Assembly: GCF_019933155.2 (NCBI RefSeq)
Contig: NZ_CP082944.1
Coordinates: 1,862,001-1,926,000, forward strand
Source of the DNA: Metabacillus dongyingensis
GTDB lineage: Bacteria; Bacillota; Bacilli; Bacillales; Bacillaceae
DNA length: 64,000 nucleotides
Direction: 5' to 3'
The notes below the pieces were generated by a model. It saw only the letters and a list, made by a program, of their open reading frames with translations. It did no database searches and had not been told where the DNA came from. This document shows positions 9,132 through 17,929 of this stretch, in pieces. The position numbers were made by a program, and so were the translations under genes. Every line of letters begins with the position of its first letter. Within the stretch, counting starts at the first letter, position 1.

Positions 9132-10640
9132 ATGTTTTTTAAGCAAAAGCAAACAGGAGACAGCACTCAGCCTCCTTCCGTTCAAGAAGTAAGAGAAAGA
9201 CTGACAAAGGCGATGTCCAGTAATCCGGATTTGACATTCCGCACCATTTTATGCAGTGACAATAACGCTGTGTTAATCGCTTATTTGGTGAACTTAGTTG
9301 ACATCAGGAGCTTGAGCGAAGATATTATTAAACCGATTCAGAAAGAGAGCAGCACAAGCATTGGCATAGAGGAACTGAATCAGATTATCAGTACAGGAAA
9401 CATTTCTGCGGCAGAAGGAAAGGAGCATGCCGTTCAGTCTCTGCTGACAGGCGCTGTTTATTTGTATTCAACAAAAGAAAAGAAAAGTCTGCTTGTTCAT
9501 ATTCCCCATATAGACGAAAGGTCGATTGATAAAGCAGAAACAGAGTCGTTGGTATTTGGGCCGAAAATTTCGTTTACGGAATCCATCGGGAAAAATATCA
9601 ACATGATCCGCGCTAATATTAATGACCCGAAACTGCGGACAGATAAAGTTACAATTGGCGAGAGAGTTAAAACGGAAATTCGGATTGTATACATTGAGGA
9701 TATTGCAGATCCAGAGAATGTTCAGACAGTAAAACAAAGAATCAGCGAAATTGTCATTGATGATGTTTTAGATAGCTCTGTCTTGGTTCAGCTCATTGAA
9801 GATAATTCCTTTACAATCTTTCCTCAATTTTTGCTGTCAGAGCTTCCTGATCGATTTTCATATTCCATCCTAAGAGGAAAAGTAGGCATTTTAGTAGACC
9901 GCAGTCCGACTGCCATTCTAACACCTACTCAGTTTTTAAGTTTTTTTGAATCAACGGAAGACGTTTATATGCGCTGGAATTTAAGCACGTTTATTCGATT
10001 TCTGCGTTTTACGGCCATGTTGATTTCTGTTTTTGCAACACCTGCTTATGTTGCAGCTCTTACCTATCATTATGAGGTGATCCCCTCTGCATTAATGATA
10101 TCCCTAGGCCAGTCAAGGGCGAATGTTCCTTTTCCGCCCGTTTTTGAAGCCCTGCTTTTTGAGTTTATTATTGAGCTTCTCCGTGAGGCTGGGGCAAGGC
10201 TGCCTACAAAAGTCGGCCAGACGATGGGGATTGTAGGGGGTATTGTCATTGGGCAGGCTTCTGTTCAGGCCGGATTTACAAGCAATATTCTAATCATCAT
10301 TATCGCACTAAGTGCGCTTGGATCGTTTACAGCTCCAAGCTATATGATGGGTTCTGCCATTCGCATTGCCCGTTTTCCTATGATTATTCTGGCAGGTTTT
10401 TTAGGATTAATCGGCATTATGTTTGGGTTATGCTTTATTCTGCTGCATCTCTTAAAATTAACAACGCTCGGCAGACCATATCTTGCTCCGATCTATCCAT
10501 TCCGCAAAGAGGATCTTAAGTATTCTCTCTTCCGCCTGCCAGTACAATATCTTGCGAAAAGGCCGATCACTAACAGTCCAATTGATAATGAAATTTTTCC
10601 GCGAAGACTTGCTGAAAAGAAGAGGGATACTGATGAATAA
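9132..10640 (+). CDS. spore germination receptor A subunit (GerA/GerKA family), operon 2
   Basis: About 502 aa from ATG 9132, 9 bases after GGAG; a TTG at 9123 is also in frame. Like the operon 1 A subunit it carries LREAGARLPTKVGQTMGIVGG, EVIPSALMISL and LGRPYLAPIYPFR, with the soluble N-terminal domain first and membrane segments from about residue 290. The two A subunits are clearly paralogous but diverged along their length, suggesting an old duplication or separate acquisition. It is the first gene of a second complete receptor operon. Confidence 0.93.
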   Translation: MFFKQKQTGDSTQPPSVQEVRERLTKAMSSNPDLTFRTILCSDNNAVLIAYLVNLVDIRSLSEDIIKPIQKESSTSIGIEELNQIISTGNISAAEGKEHAVQSLLTGAVYLYSTKEKKSLLVHIPHIDERSIDKAETESLVFGPKISFTESIGKNINMIRANINDPKLRTDKVTIGERVKTEIRIVYIEDIADPENVQTVKQRISEIVIDDVLDSSVLVQLIEDNSFTIFPQFLLSELPDRFSYSILRGKVGILVDRSPTAILTPTQFLSFFESTEDVYMRWNLSTFIRFLRFTAMLISVFATPAYVAALTYHYEVIPSALMISLGQSRANVPFPPVFEALLFEFIIELLREAGARLPTKVGQTMGIVGGIVIGQASVQAGFTSNILIIIIALSALGSFTAPSYMMGSAIRIARFPMIILAGFLGLIGIMFGLCFILLHLLKLTTLGRPYLAPIYPFRKEDLKYSLFRLPVQYLAKRPITNSPIDNEIFPRRLAEKKRDTDE

Positions 10641-10655
10641 GAAGCAGGTACTGAC

Positions 10656-11765
10656 ATGAAAATAAATTTATCCCCTCCTAAAAACCAGATGGTTCAGGCA
10701 TGGCTGCTCGCTGCTCTCATTTTCAGTGTTCAAAACGGAGTTGGCATTGCAGGCTTTCAGCGGATTATTTTTATGGAATCCAAACAGGATGCGTGGATTT
10801 CAATTATTATGGCTGCATTAGGGATTCATGTGCTCATTTTTATGATGTTCAGCATTTTAAAGCAATATGAGAGTGCAGACTTATATAGCATTAATGGTGA
10901 TCTTTTTGGAAAATACATAGGCAGCCTTATTAACATGACTTATGTGATCTATCATCTTCTTGCCTTTTCGGTCATTCTTGTTGACTATATTCTTATTGTG
11001 AAAACATGGATATTTCCTGAGATGCCCGAATGGCTTCTTGGGGCCCTTCTCTTATTTCTTACCTATTATGGAGTGACAGGAGGCGTAAGAGTCCTATTTG
11101 GGGCAAGTTTCCTGGTTATTTTTATCACTGCCTGGATGATCTTTATGCTGTTTCAGCCTCTCAGTTATGCTGATTGGAGGATGCTGTCTCCGGTTCTGTC
11201 CGCATCTCCTGCGGAATTGCTGCGGGGTGCTTACCGAATGACTTTGACCATGCTTGGCTATGAAGTCATTATGTTTGTCTATCCCTATTTGAAGGATAAA
11301 AAGAAAGCACAAAAATTTGCTCACTTGGGCCTTTTTTTTACAACGATACTAGTATTAGTCTTAATGATTGTCGCGATTGTGTACTTTAGTCCAAAGCAGC
11401 TGGAAAAAACGGTCTGGGCTACACTTACGATGCTTAAGATTGTTAGAATTCCTAATCTGGAGCGATTTGAATTTATCGCGATTTCCCTATGGATGGTCAT
11501 CATTCTTCCTAACTTATTATTTTATATGTGGGCAGCTTTTCAAGGACTGAAGAGAACATTCAGAATGAAGGACAAGTGGTCCATTATCGTCACCTCCATC
11601 TTTGTCATGAGTCTTGTTTTCACCTTGAATACAGTAGACAAAACCATCAAGTTCACGGATCGCTTCAGCACCTTTGCTTTTATTGCAACAGTCATATTTA
11701 TCGTCTTTATCTACGGATGGACGCTGATTAAAAAAATGATAGTTAAAAAAGGAAAATCAATATGA
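10656..11765 (+). CDS. spore germination receptor B subunit (GerB/GerKB permease), operon 2
   Basis: A 369-aa polytopic membrane protein of the spore permease family with GVGIAGFQRIIFMESKQDAW near the N-terminus, matching the operon 1 paralogue. It starts 15 bases after the A subunit and its TGA stop overlaps the C-subunit start by four bases (ATGA). Probable ligand-binding subunit of the receptor; germinant unknown. Confidence 0.93.
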   Translation: MKINLSPPKNQMVQAWLLAALIFSVQNGVGIAGFQRIIFMESKQDAWISIIMAALGIHVLIFMMFSILKQYESADLYSINGDLFGKYIGSLINMTYVIYHLLAFSVILVDYILIVKTWIFPEMPEWLLGALLLFLTYYGVTGGVRVLFGASFLVIFITAWMIFMLFQPLSYADWRMLSPVLSASPAELLRGAYRMTLTMLGYEVIMFVYPYLKDKKKAQKFAHLGLFFTTILVLVLMIVAIVYFSPKQLEKTVWATLTMLKIVRIPNLERFEFIAISLWMVIILPNLLFYMWAAFQGLKRTFRMKDKWSIIVTSIFVMSLVFTLNTVDKTIKFTDRFSTFAFIATVIFIVFIYGWTLIKKMIVKKGKSI

Positions 11766-12883
11766 AGAAGCTCATTCTCGTTCTTTTATGCTTCATGCTG
11801 ACTGGTTGCCTGGAACAAAAATATATTGAGAGAATCGGCATGATTACAGCAGTTGGCTATGATCTTGGCAATCAAAATAAAATTAAAGGCACAACAGTGG
11901 CTTTTCAATTTGACCCAACCCGTCAGAATGTCTCTCAAATGCTGACATCAGAAGCAAATACAAGCAAAGGAATCAGGGAAGCCATGAACCGGGAAACAAG
12001 CCATCATCTAGTTTCTGGGCAGCTGCGTGTCTCGCTGTATGGAGAGGAGCTTGCTAGACGGGGAATCTACACATTTGTAGACACACTTGCAAGAGATGCT
12101 TCTGTCGGGACCATGAGCTATTTGGCCGTAGCTTCTCCTGAGGCAGCCTCTATTCTTTCAGCGGAAAACTTAAGTATCACGACAAATGTAGGAACGTATC
12201 TGTACAGACTGCTTGAGCAGAACATTAAAAGTGAGCAAACGATTTCGAGCACCCTTCATGAATTCCTCAAAACGTACTATGAAGTAGGTATGGATCCGAT
12301 TCTGCCAATGATCAGTCTGATGAACGAAAAAAAAGTCACCATTGAGGGGATGGCTCTATTTAACGAAGATAAGATGGTTGGAGTGCTTACACCCGAAGAA
12401 TCCTTTTATTTGAAACTGATCCGCGAGCATTTCAAATCAGGCTCGATTGAAATGGAACTTCCAAGAGAAGTCATGAAAGAAGCATTAGTCGAGAAAAAAG
12501 GGGATGAATCTGTTTTTATTACCATTGACAATATTAAAAGCACGTCAGATATCAGTGTGAAAAATAAGAAAAGCCCTGATTTTAATGTTGACATTAAGAT
12601 GGAAGCGAGGCTGCTTGAAGTATCTGAAGAACTGGTTTCAGACCAGCAAATTACGACGAGGGTTTTAGAAAAGGCCATCAAACACACTATCAAATCAGAA
12701 ACAAAGAAATTAATAGAGATTTTAAAGGAAAAAGAATCAGATCCTGCTGGTTTTGGTATAACGTACAAGAGTACATTCGATAAAAGTGATCTTTCCAATG
12801 AGCAATGGAGGAGCCTCTACCAGAAGATGAACTTAACAACTGCCATTACAGTTTCAGTCATTAGCATAGGTGTAATGGATTAA
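11762..12883 (+). CDS. spore germination receptor C lipoprotein (Ger(x)C family), operon 2
   Basis: 373 aa with a lipoprotein signal peptide and lipobox MLTGC in the first 18 residues. The phrase MITAVGYDLGNQN and the closing SDPAGFGITY region match Ger(x)C proteins. Its start overlaps the end of the B gene (ATGA), so it is translationally coupled. It completes the second tricistronic receptor in the window. Confidence 0.93.
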   Translation: MKKLILVLLCFMLTGCLEQKYIERIGMITAVGYDLGNQNKIKGTTVAFQFDPTRQNVSQMLTSEANTSKGIREAMNRETSHHLVSGQLRVSLYGEELARRGIYTFVDTLARDASVGTMSYLAVASPEAASILSAENLSITTNVGTYLYRLLEQNIKSEQTISSTLHEFLKTYYEVGMDPILPMISLMNEKKVTIEGMALFNEDKMVGVLTPEESFYLKLIREHFKSGSIEMELPREVMKEALVEKKGDESVFITIDNIKSTSDISVKNKKSPDFNVDIKMEARLLEVSEELVSDQQITTRVLEKAIKHTIKSETKKLIEILKEKESDPAGFGITYKSTFDKSDLSNEQWRSLYQKMNLTTAITVSVISIGVMD

Positions 12884-12981
12884 AGGATAGTGATCTCCCT
12901 TCTTTTTTAATGGACAATTTCTAAATAAGCGCCTGAAGAGCGTAAATTAGATTGTATCTTAAAATGACGGGAGGTAATCAA

Positions 12982-13344
12982 ATGGGGATAAAAACCATCA
13001 AGTTTTCTGTTCTATACTTGGCTTTAGGTCTTCTGCTCGGTCTTTATATGTCGATTGCTGATGATTATACACTCACTTCAGTTCACGTTCATATTAATTT
13101 ACTCGGATGGACGACACTTACAATTGCCGGAATCTTATATTATTTATTTCCTGAGTTAACGGATCATTTTTTGGCAAAGGCTCACTTTTGGCTTCATAAT
13201 ATCGGACTGCCGGTAATGATGGTTGGCCTTGTATTTACTGTTTCGGGAACGAATAGTCTCTTGCTGCTTACAATCATCGGATCAACCGCAACGGTGATCG
13301 GCCTTTTATTTTTTGTATATAATGTTTTGGTGAATTTAAAGTAG
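12982..13344 (+). CDS. small heme-copper oxidase subunit I-like membrane protein
   Basis: 120 aa from ATG 12982, 7 bases after GGGAGG; upstream in-frame codons lack a ribosome site. Four predicted membrane helices. The segment SVHVHINLLGW resembles a metal-ligand helix of NorB/CcoN-type oxidase subunits, and an HNIGLP motif follows. The length is about a quarter of a real oxidase subunit I, and the full set of haem and copper histidines is not present. These stand-alone proteins occur in many bacilli; whether they bind haem is unknown. Confidence 0.75.
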   Translation: MGIKTIKFSVLYLALGLLLGLYMSIADDYTLTSVHVHINLLGWTTLTIAGILYYLFPELTDHFLAKAHFWLHNIGLPVMMVGLVFTVSGTNSLLLLTIIGSTATVIGLLFFVYNVLVNLK

Positions 13345-13355
13345 AAAAAGAAGAA

Positions 13356-13382
13356 GGAAGCATTCTGGAATGCTTCCTTTTT
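13356..13382 (+). terminator. rho-independent terminator
   Basis: Arms GGAAGCATT and AATGCTTCC around CTGG, followed by T residues. Confidence 0.88.
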
Positions 13383-13408
13383 GGTTGAAATTAGAATTTA
13401 AAATTTTT

Positions 13409-13537
13409 GCTCGCTTGTTGGCAAGCGGATCGCCTAACTCTGCGGTCAGAACGGTTCCGCCAAAAAAGTCAGAACCGGACTTTTTTGGCGAATCCTTCTC
13501 TGCCAATCGGAGGGGGCATTGGCGCTTGCGCTTTTTT
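13409..13537. repeat. dispersed intergenic repeat, copy 1 (degenerate)
   Basis: A GC-rich block shares the order CGGTCAGAAC, GGACTTTTT, GAATCCTT, TCTGCC and GCTTGCGCTTTT with the blocks at 40361, 43561, 48391, 54815 and 59121. It lies just after a terminator and runs up to the stop codon of the next, converging gene. Confidence 0.75.
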
Positions 13538-13671
13538 TAATTCTTATAGGTGAATTCCTGATATTTGCCGGTCCCATTGCACTGCATGCACTTTTTCGCA
13601 AGAGGAATGAAGGGGTTCGTTCTGATTTTGCCTGCTCCGCTGCAATGTCTGCAAATGACGACTAGTGCCAT
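13537..13671 (-). CDS. 44-aa double-CxxC zinc-ribbon-like mini-protein
   Basis: The reverse-strand frame starts MALVVICRHCSGAGK and contains a second knuckle, CMQCNGTGKYQEF. The spacing CxxCxGxGK, twice, is like one half of the DnaJ zinc-binding domain, so one zinc ion is likely. A strong GAGGAGGA site lies 9 bases before the ATG at 13671. The gene is 67 bases upstream of nothing obvious on its own strand and may be monocistronic. Partner and role are unknown. Confidence 0.7.
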   Translation of the reverse strand: MALVVICRHCSGAGKIRTNPFIPLAKKCMQCNGTGKYQEFTYKN

Positions 13672-13738
13672 CTACATGTCCTCCTCTCAAAATAGAAAAG
13701 CTGACTTCTGCTTCTATTTTGGGGATAAAACGCTTTTT

Positions 13739-14293
13739 TTATACTTTTTTTAAAGATCCGGCAAGCCATTCCTCTCTAAGCATGCCCATCTTGATAGAGT
13801 CGTAATAGGAACCTTTGTAAAATCTGCATTTGCGGATTCTGCCTTCTTCTCTCATACCTGTTTTTTCAGCCACTCTGATCATTCTTGTATTTCCTGACCA
13901 GGTTGTTAAACCGATTCGAATCAGCTTATATTTATCGAATAAGTGCTGTATCCAAAGCTTCAAGGCTTCCGTGCCTGCACCTTTATGCCAATTAGATGGC
14001 TGATAAATAACAATGCCGACTTCAAGCCAGTTTGATGGCTGATGTTCCCAGTAGTAGGTAACCATGCCGATTAACTGCTGCTCTACTTCAATGTACATCC
14101 TGTCCGGATTCGGATCTTTCGTTTCTTTCTTTTTTTGTTTTTCAAAATCTTTTCTTGTCATTGTACCTATCGGGAAATAGGGGGCATCCCATTTTTTCCA
14201 TTCAGGCTCTGCCTGTCCATATATAAACTCCCATAATAATGGGATATCCTCCGGTTTTAACCTTCTCAATGTCACTTTTTTCTCATGAAGCAT
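13739..14293 (-). CDS. GNAT-family N-acetyltransferase, RimJ/RimL type
   Basis: 184 aa beginning MLHEKKVTLRRLKPEDIPLL, with an AAAGGAG site upstream. The order of elements fits the GNAT fold: N-terminal strand, WLEVGIVIYQPSNWHKGAGTEAL carrying the acetyl-CoA pyrophosphate loop, and the C-terminal RVAEKTGMREEGRIRK typical of RimJ/RimL-like enzymes that acetylate N-terminal amines or small substrates. The substrate cannot be named. Confidence 0.85.
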   Translation of the reverse strand: MLHEKKVTLRRLKPEDIPLLWEFIYGQAEPEWKKWDAPYFPIGTMTRKDFEKQKKKETKDPNPDRMYIEVEQQLIGMVTYYWEHQPSNWLEVGIVIYQPSNWHKGAGTEALKLWIQHLFDKYKLIRIGLTTWSGNTRMIRVAEKTGMREEGRIRKCRFYKGSYYDSIKMGMLREEWLAGSLKKV

Positions 14294-14587
14294 CTTTTAT
14301 AACAACTCCTTTATTAAGATTTTCTATATCTTTTAATGGATTCCTTTTCCTTAATATCAAGTATTTGTAAAAAGTTTGAAGCGAACCATATCTTTTGTTC
14401 TCTGCTCATTGAATTTCCTTTGAATTATCAGAAATAACATTTCTTCATCCATAAGTAGGGTGCCTATGAAACTAGATTTACAAAACTGACATTCAGTCTT
14501 AACAATCGTTTTAGATAGGCTTAAACTGCTCTTTTCAATCATGAATTATATTGAAGAGGAAGGAAAAAAACACATTGGAGGATAAAC

Positions 14588-15013
14588 TTGGAAATGAGAA
14601 AAATAGTTATTGGACTAATTCTTGTTATGATGGCACTCGCAGGTTTACTTGAGGGACTGGCTCCCGGGAAAGCTGCTGCTTATTCGGCCTATGATGAAAT
14701 CTTATATTTTCTTATGGATAGGTACCCTGAAACAGGAGATCATGTCAGGGACGCCATTGCTGCCGGGCACTCCGATGTGTGTACGATTGAACGTGATGGA
14801 GCAGAGGAGAGAAGGGAAGAGAGCCTTGCCGGAATCCCTACTGAGACTGGATACGATCGAGATGAATGGCCGATGGCTATGTGCGAAGAAGGAGGAGCAG
14901 GTGCATCAGTCCGCTATGTCACTCCATCTGATAATCGCGGAGCAGGTGCGTGGGTCGGCAATCAGCTTGAGAATTATCCTGACGGCACGAGGGTTTTATT
15001 TATCACTGACTGA
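14588..15013 (+). CDS. secreted DNase of the NucA/NucB family
   Basis: 141 aa from TTG 14588, which lies 7 bases after GGAGG. Signal peptide in residues 1-30, then a compact nuclease domain with [34 protein letters not shown] and [14 protein letters not shown]. These match B. subtilis NucB (a sporulation-induced extracellular DNase) and NucA (the competence DNA-entry nuclease). The following gene encodes a ComJ/Nin-type inhibitor, the partner of NucA, so a DNA-entry role is possible, but overall length and sequence also suit NucB. No clear ComK box was seen upstream. Confidence 0.9.
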   Translation: MEMRKIVIGLILVMMALAGLLEGLAPGKAAAYSAYDEILYFLMDRYPETGDHVRDAIAAGHSDVCTIERDGAEERREESLAGIPTETGYDRDEWPMAMCEEGGAGASVRYVTPSDNRGAGAWVGNQLENYPDGTRVLFITD

Positions 15014-15036
15014 ATTTCGTAATGGAGTGTGAGTAA

Positions 15037-15450
15037 ATGAAGGAAATAAAAAGAAAAGATGAAATTCTTGTATCCTATCATCAAATAATCATTTCAAATA
15101 TTGGCATCAGTTCTCCGCATTTTGAATGGTCGGGGCAGGATTATGAAAAAGGGTACGCTGCCGATGAATTTGCGGTTTCATTTGCTGCATTGTCCAATTC
15201 ATCTGCAGAAATTCAAGTAGTACAAGATCAGCCCCAGCTGAATTTCAAACCTGAATTTACATGCAAAGTACCGTTTCGTGTCGTAAATGGCGCTGTTGAA
15301 ATCAAAAGTATTTTATCAAAAAAATTAGTCTATGAAATTCCGGCTGGAAACTACTATATAACCTTTTTGGCTATACCGCTTGAAGAAAAAACGAAAAATG
15401 GGCTTTACCGCGTCAAATATATATTCCAATTTTCAAAGGCTGGTTTATGA
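15037..15450 (+). CDS. nin: DNA-entry nuclease inhibitor, ComJ/Nin family
   Basis: 137 aa, starting 24 bases after the nuclease gene with a GGAGTG site. The sequence is soluble and beta-rich, with SYHQIIISNIGISSP near the start and a conserved PAGNYYITFLAIPLE near the end, as in ComJ (Nin). In B. subtilis Nin binds and inhibits NucA in the same operon. The gene pair order here, nuclease then inhibitor, is the same. The stop codon lies in the loop of the terminator hairpin. Confidence 0.85.
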   Translation: MKEIKRKDEILVSYHQIIISNIGISSPHFEWSGQDYEKGYAADEFAVSFAALSNSSAEIQVVQDQPQLNFKPEFTCKVPFRVVNGAVEIKSILSKKLVYEIPAGNYYITFLAIPLEEKTKNGLYRVKYIFQFSKAGL

Positions 15451-15464
15451 CCAGTCTTTTTTTT
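15438..15464 (+). terminator. rho-independent terminator overlapping the nin stop codon
   Basis: GGCTGGT pairs with ACCAGTC around the TGA stop, followed by eight T. Confidence 0.85.
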
Positions 15465-15474
15465 GTGATCTTAT

Positions 15475-15489
15475 TGATAATTATTATTA
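15475..15489. promoter_or_regulatory. PerR/Fur-type operator upstream of zosA
   Basis: TGATAATTATTATTA matches the PerR consensus TTATAATNATTATAA at 12 of 14 defined positions. It lies about 25 bases upstream of the -35 element of the metal-ATPase promoter. In B. subtilis zosA/pfeT is a PerR-controlled gene, which supports the reading. Fur boxes are similar and cannot be excluded. Confidence 0.65.
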
Positions 15490-15513
15490 AATAAAAATAA
15501 TAATAATTTTTAA

Positions 15514-15541
15514 TTGAGTTTTGGGCACGTTTTGGTATAAT
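15514..15541 (+). promoter_or_regulatory. SigA-type promoter of zosA
   Basis: -35 TTGAGT (15514-15519), 16-base spacer, -10 TATAAT (15536-15541), placing transcription start about 110 bases before the ATG. Confidence 0.75.
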
Positions 15542-15660
15542 GAGACATATACTAATTCACCAAAGCTGATTTATTGGGGTTTCTGCTGTTCAACAGCAGC
15601 ATTTATATTTTTATAATGCTTAATGAAGATGATTATTTTTCTCAATTAGGGAGGTATACT

Positions 15661-17565
15661 ATGCTTGTAAATGAAAATGCATATCATCGGGAACATGATG
15701 AGAATACAAAATTTGATAGACTAAAAGAATATGGGGAATTGATTGCTGCCATTGTCTCTGGAATCCTTATTTTGATAGGATGGGCCATTCAAACAAATCA
15801 GGGGACCGCAGCTGCAGCTTTATTTATATCAGCTTTTTTAATTGGCGGATATGCGAAAGCAAAAGAAGGAATTGAGGAAACACTTGATGAGAAAAAGCTG
15901 AATGTAGAATTGCTGATGGTCTTTGCAGCTATTGGTTCAGGAATCATTGGATACTGGATTGAAGGCGCCATTTTAATCTTTATTTTTGCATTAAGCGGGG
16001 CGCTTGAAACCTTTACACTGAACAAAAGCCAGCGTGAGCTCTCGGCACTGATGGAGCTTCAGCCTGAGGAGGCTTCCCTGCTTAAAGACGGCAATGAAAT
16101 AAGAGTTCATGTTTCATCGCTTGAGATTGGAGACTTGATTGCTGTAAAGCCAGGTGAACGAATTCCGACAGACGGTGAAATTGCATCTGGAACAACAAGT
16201 ATTGATCAGGCAGCAATTACAGGTGAATCCATCCCTGTTGAGAAAAAAGCGGAAGACACTGTTTTCGCCGGCACAGTTAATATTAATGGTTCTATAACAG
16301 TAAAAGTAACAAAAAACAGCGATCAAACCCTTTTTCAGAAGATTATTAAGCTCGTTCAATCTGCTCAGTCAGAAAAGTCGCCTTCACAGCAATTTATTGA
16401 GAAGTTTGAAGGAACTTATGTAAAAGGTGTATTGATTGCCGTTGCCTTGATGATGGTTTTGCCGCATTTTCTGCTTGGGTGGAGCTTCAATGAGAGCTTC
16501 TACCGGGCGATGGTTCTGATGGTGGTGGCCTCACCATGCGCCCTGGTCGCATCTATAACGCCTGCGACTCTGTCAGCCATCTCTAATGGTGCAAGAAATG
16601 GCCTGCTATTTAAGGGGGGAGTTCATTTAGAGAAGTTAAGCAAGCTGAAGGTAATTGCTTTTGACAAAACAGGGACGCTCACAAAAGGGGAACCTGTTGT
16701 GACAGATGTGAAAATCAGCAAAAATGCAGATGAAGCTGAAGTGTTCAAAGCGGTGCTGTCAATTGAAAAGCAGTCCAATCATCCGCTTGCAAAGGCGATT
16801 GTAAGCTATATCGAAAAGAAATATCCATCTCTTCATCCCGAAATGCTGGATGTACAGGAGCAATCAGGTTTTGGCGTAACGGCCAAATGGAAGAATGAAA
16901 TGTGGAGTGTAGGAAAGCCCGTCGCGGAAAATGAGGAAGAGAACGAGATGGCGGCATTCGGCTTAGAGAGAGCACATGAGGGGAAAACAATTGTCTATGT
17001 AAAAAATGATAGCGGGATCGCGGCCGTTCTGAGCCTTCAGGATGTGCTCAGAAAGGATGCCGTTCAAGCGATTGATGAGCTCAAAAAAGCAGGAATTCAC
17101 ACGGTCATGCTGACTGGAGATAATGAGTCCACAGCACAATCCGTGGCAAGTGCTGCAAGAGTAGACCAATTTATTTCGGAATGCCTACCTGATGATAAAG
17201 TGGCAGAAGTGAAGAAACTTGGGAAGAAGTACGGTCATACAGCAATGATCGGGGACGGCATAAATGATGCTCCAGCACTGGCTGCGGCGAGTGTAGGAAT
17301 TGCAATGGGCGAAGGAACGGATGTCGCCCTTGAAACAGCGGATGTTGTCCTGATGAAAAATGATTTGACCAAACTGAAAAAAGCCATTGAAGTCTCCAGG
17401 AAAATGGATAAGATTGTGAAACAGAATATCATTTTCTCAATGTCAGTTATTGCACTGCTGATTTGCTCGAATTTCCTGCAGGTGCTCGATTTGCCGCTTG
17501 GTGTAATCGGACATGAAGGAAGCACGATCCTTGTTATCCTGAATGGACTGCGGTTATTAAGATAA
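15661..17565 (+). CDS. zosA: P1B-4-type metal-exporting ATPase (ZosA/PfeT)
   Basis: 634 aa from ATG 15661, set by GGGAGG 7 bases upstream; a longer reading from 15574 is unsupported. P-type ATPase features in order: TGES actuator loop, metal-site helix with ASPCALVAS, phosphorylation motif DKTGT, MLTGDN, and the hinge GDGINDAPAL. The SPC motif instead of CPC and HEGST in the last membrane pair mark the P1B-4 group. There is no N-terminal metal-binding domain. B. subtilis ZosA was first linked to zinc uptake and later, as PfeT, to Fe(II) efflux under PerR control; the PerR-like box upstream fits iron or peroxide stress. Confidence 0.92.
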   Translation: MLVNENAYHREHDENTKFDRLKEYGELIAAIVSGILILIGWAIQTNQGTAAAALFISAFLIGGYAKAKEGIEETLDEKKLNVELLMVFAAIGSGIIGYWIEGAILIFIFALSGALETFTLNKSQRELSALMELQPEEASLLKDGNEIRVHVSSLEIGDLIAVKPGERIPTDGEIASGTTSIDQAAITGESIPVEKKAEDTVFAGTVNINGSITVKVTKNSDQTLFQKIIKLVQSAQSEKSPSQQFIEKFEGTYVKGVLIAVALMMVLPHFLLGWSFNESFYRAMVLMVVASPCALVASITPATLSAISNGARNGLLFKGGVHLEKLSKLKVIAFDKTGTLTKGEPVVTDVKISKNADEAEVFKAVLSIEKQSNHPLAKAIVSYIEKKYPSLHPEMLDVQEQSGFGVTAKWKNEMWSVGKPVAENEEENEMAAFGLERAHEGKTIVYVKNDSGIAAVLSLQDVLRKDAVQAIDELKKAGIHTVMLTGDNESTAQSVASAARVDQFISECLPDDKVAEVKKLGKKYGHTAMIGDGINDAPALAAASVGIAMGEGTDVALETADVVLMKNDLTKLKKAIEVSRKMDKIVKQNIIFSMSVIALLICSNFLQVLDLPLGVIGHEGSTILVILNGLRLLR

Positions 17566-17598
17566 AAAAATGGACGAAAGGAATCTTTCGTCCATTTT
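17565..17598. terminator. bidirectional terminator between zosA and the converging small gene
   Basis: AAAAATGGACGAAAG and CTTTCGTCCATTTTT form a long symmetrical hairpin with A and T tails on both sides. Confidence 0.9.
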
Positions 17599-17599
17599 T

Positions 17600-17812
17600 C
17601 TATGTCGTTCTTTCCCCTGTGGATTCTTCATCTGGTCTTTTACTCACAATCACATAAGCTGCAGTAATACAAATGAAGCCTATGATCCACCCGATCAGTG
17701 AGCTATAGTAAAACCAATCTGTTAATTGAATAAAAATAAAAGGTGATGCAAAACCAATTATACATAAGATGAGGACTATATTTCGTTTCATCAATTTCAG
17801 CAATGCCAACAT
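17600..17812 (-). CDS. small two-helix membrane protein, unknown
   Basis: Up to 70 aa with two hydrophobic helices (IVLILCIIGFASPFIFI and IGWIIGFICITAAYVIV) and a charged tail ending SKRPDEESTGERTT. An AAGGAG site lies immediately before the ATG at 17812, so a TTG nine bases further in is an equally likely start (about 66 aa). I do not recognise the family. It converges on zosA across a shared terminator. Confidence 0.55.
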   Translation of the reverse strand: MLALLKLMKRNIVLILCIIGFASPFIFIQLTDWFYYSSLIGWIIGFICITAAYVIVSKRPDEESTGERTT

Positions 17813-17929
17813 CTCCTTAACTAGGTAAAGAACGAATTCCCATATTCATTATACCTAAAAAGAAAACACATGGAAAATCAAGTTTTCCTTTTTTGGAAAA
17901 AGGTGCAGCTGGAGCTTTCAAACCATGAA

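Noticed and set aside
12406..12798. Reverse-strand open frame of 130 codons inside the operon 2 gerC gene
   Set aside because: It is a shadow of a clearly coding forward frame with family motifs, has no ribosome site and gives a Ser-rich product without recognisable features.
14357..14542. Reverse-strand 61-codon frame upstream of the nuclease gene, with a CQFCKSSF segment
   Set aside because: No ribosome site and no recognisable family; it occupies the promoter region of the nuclease gene. A single CxxC is not enough support.
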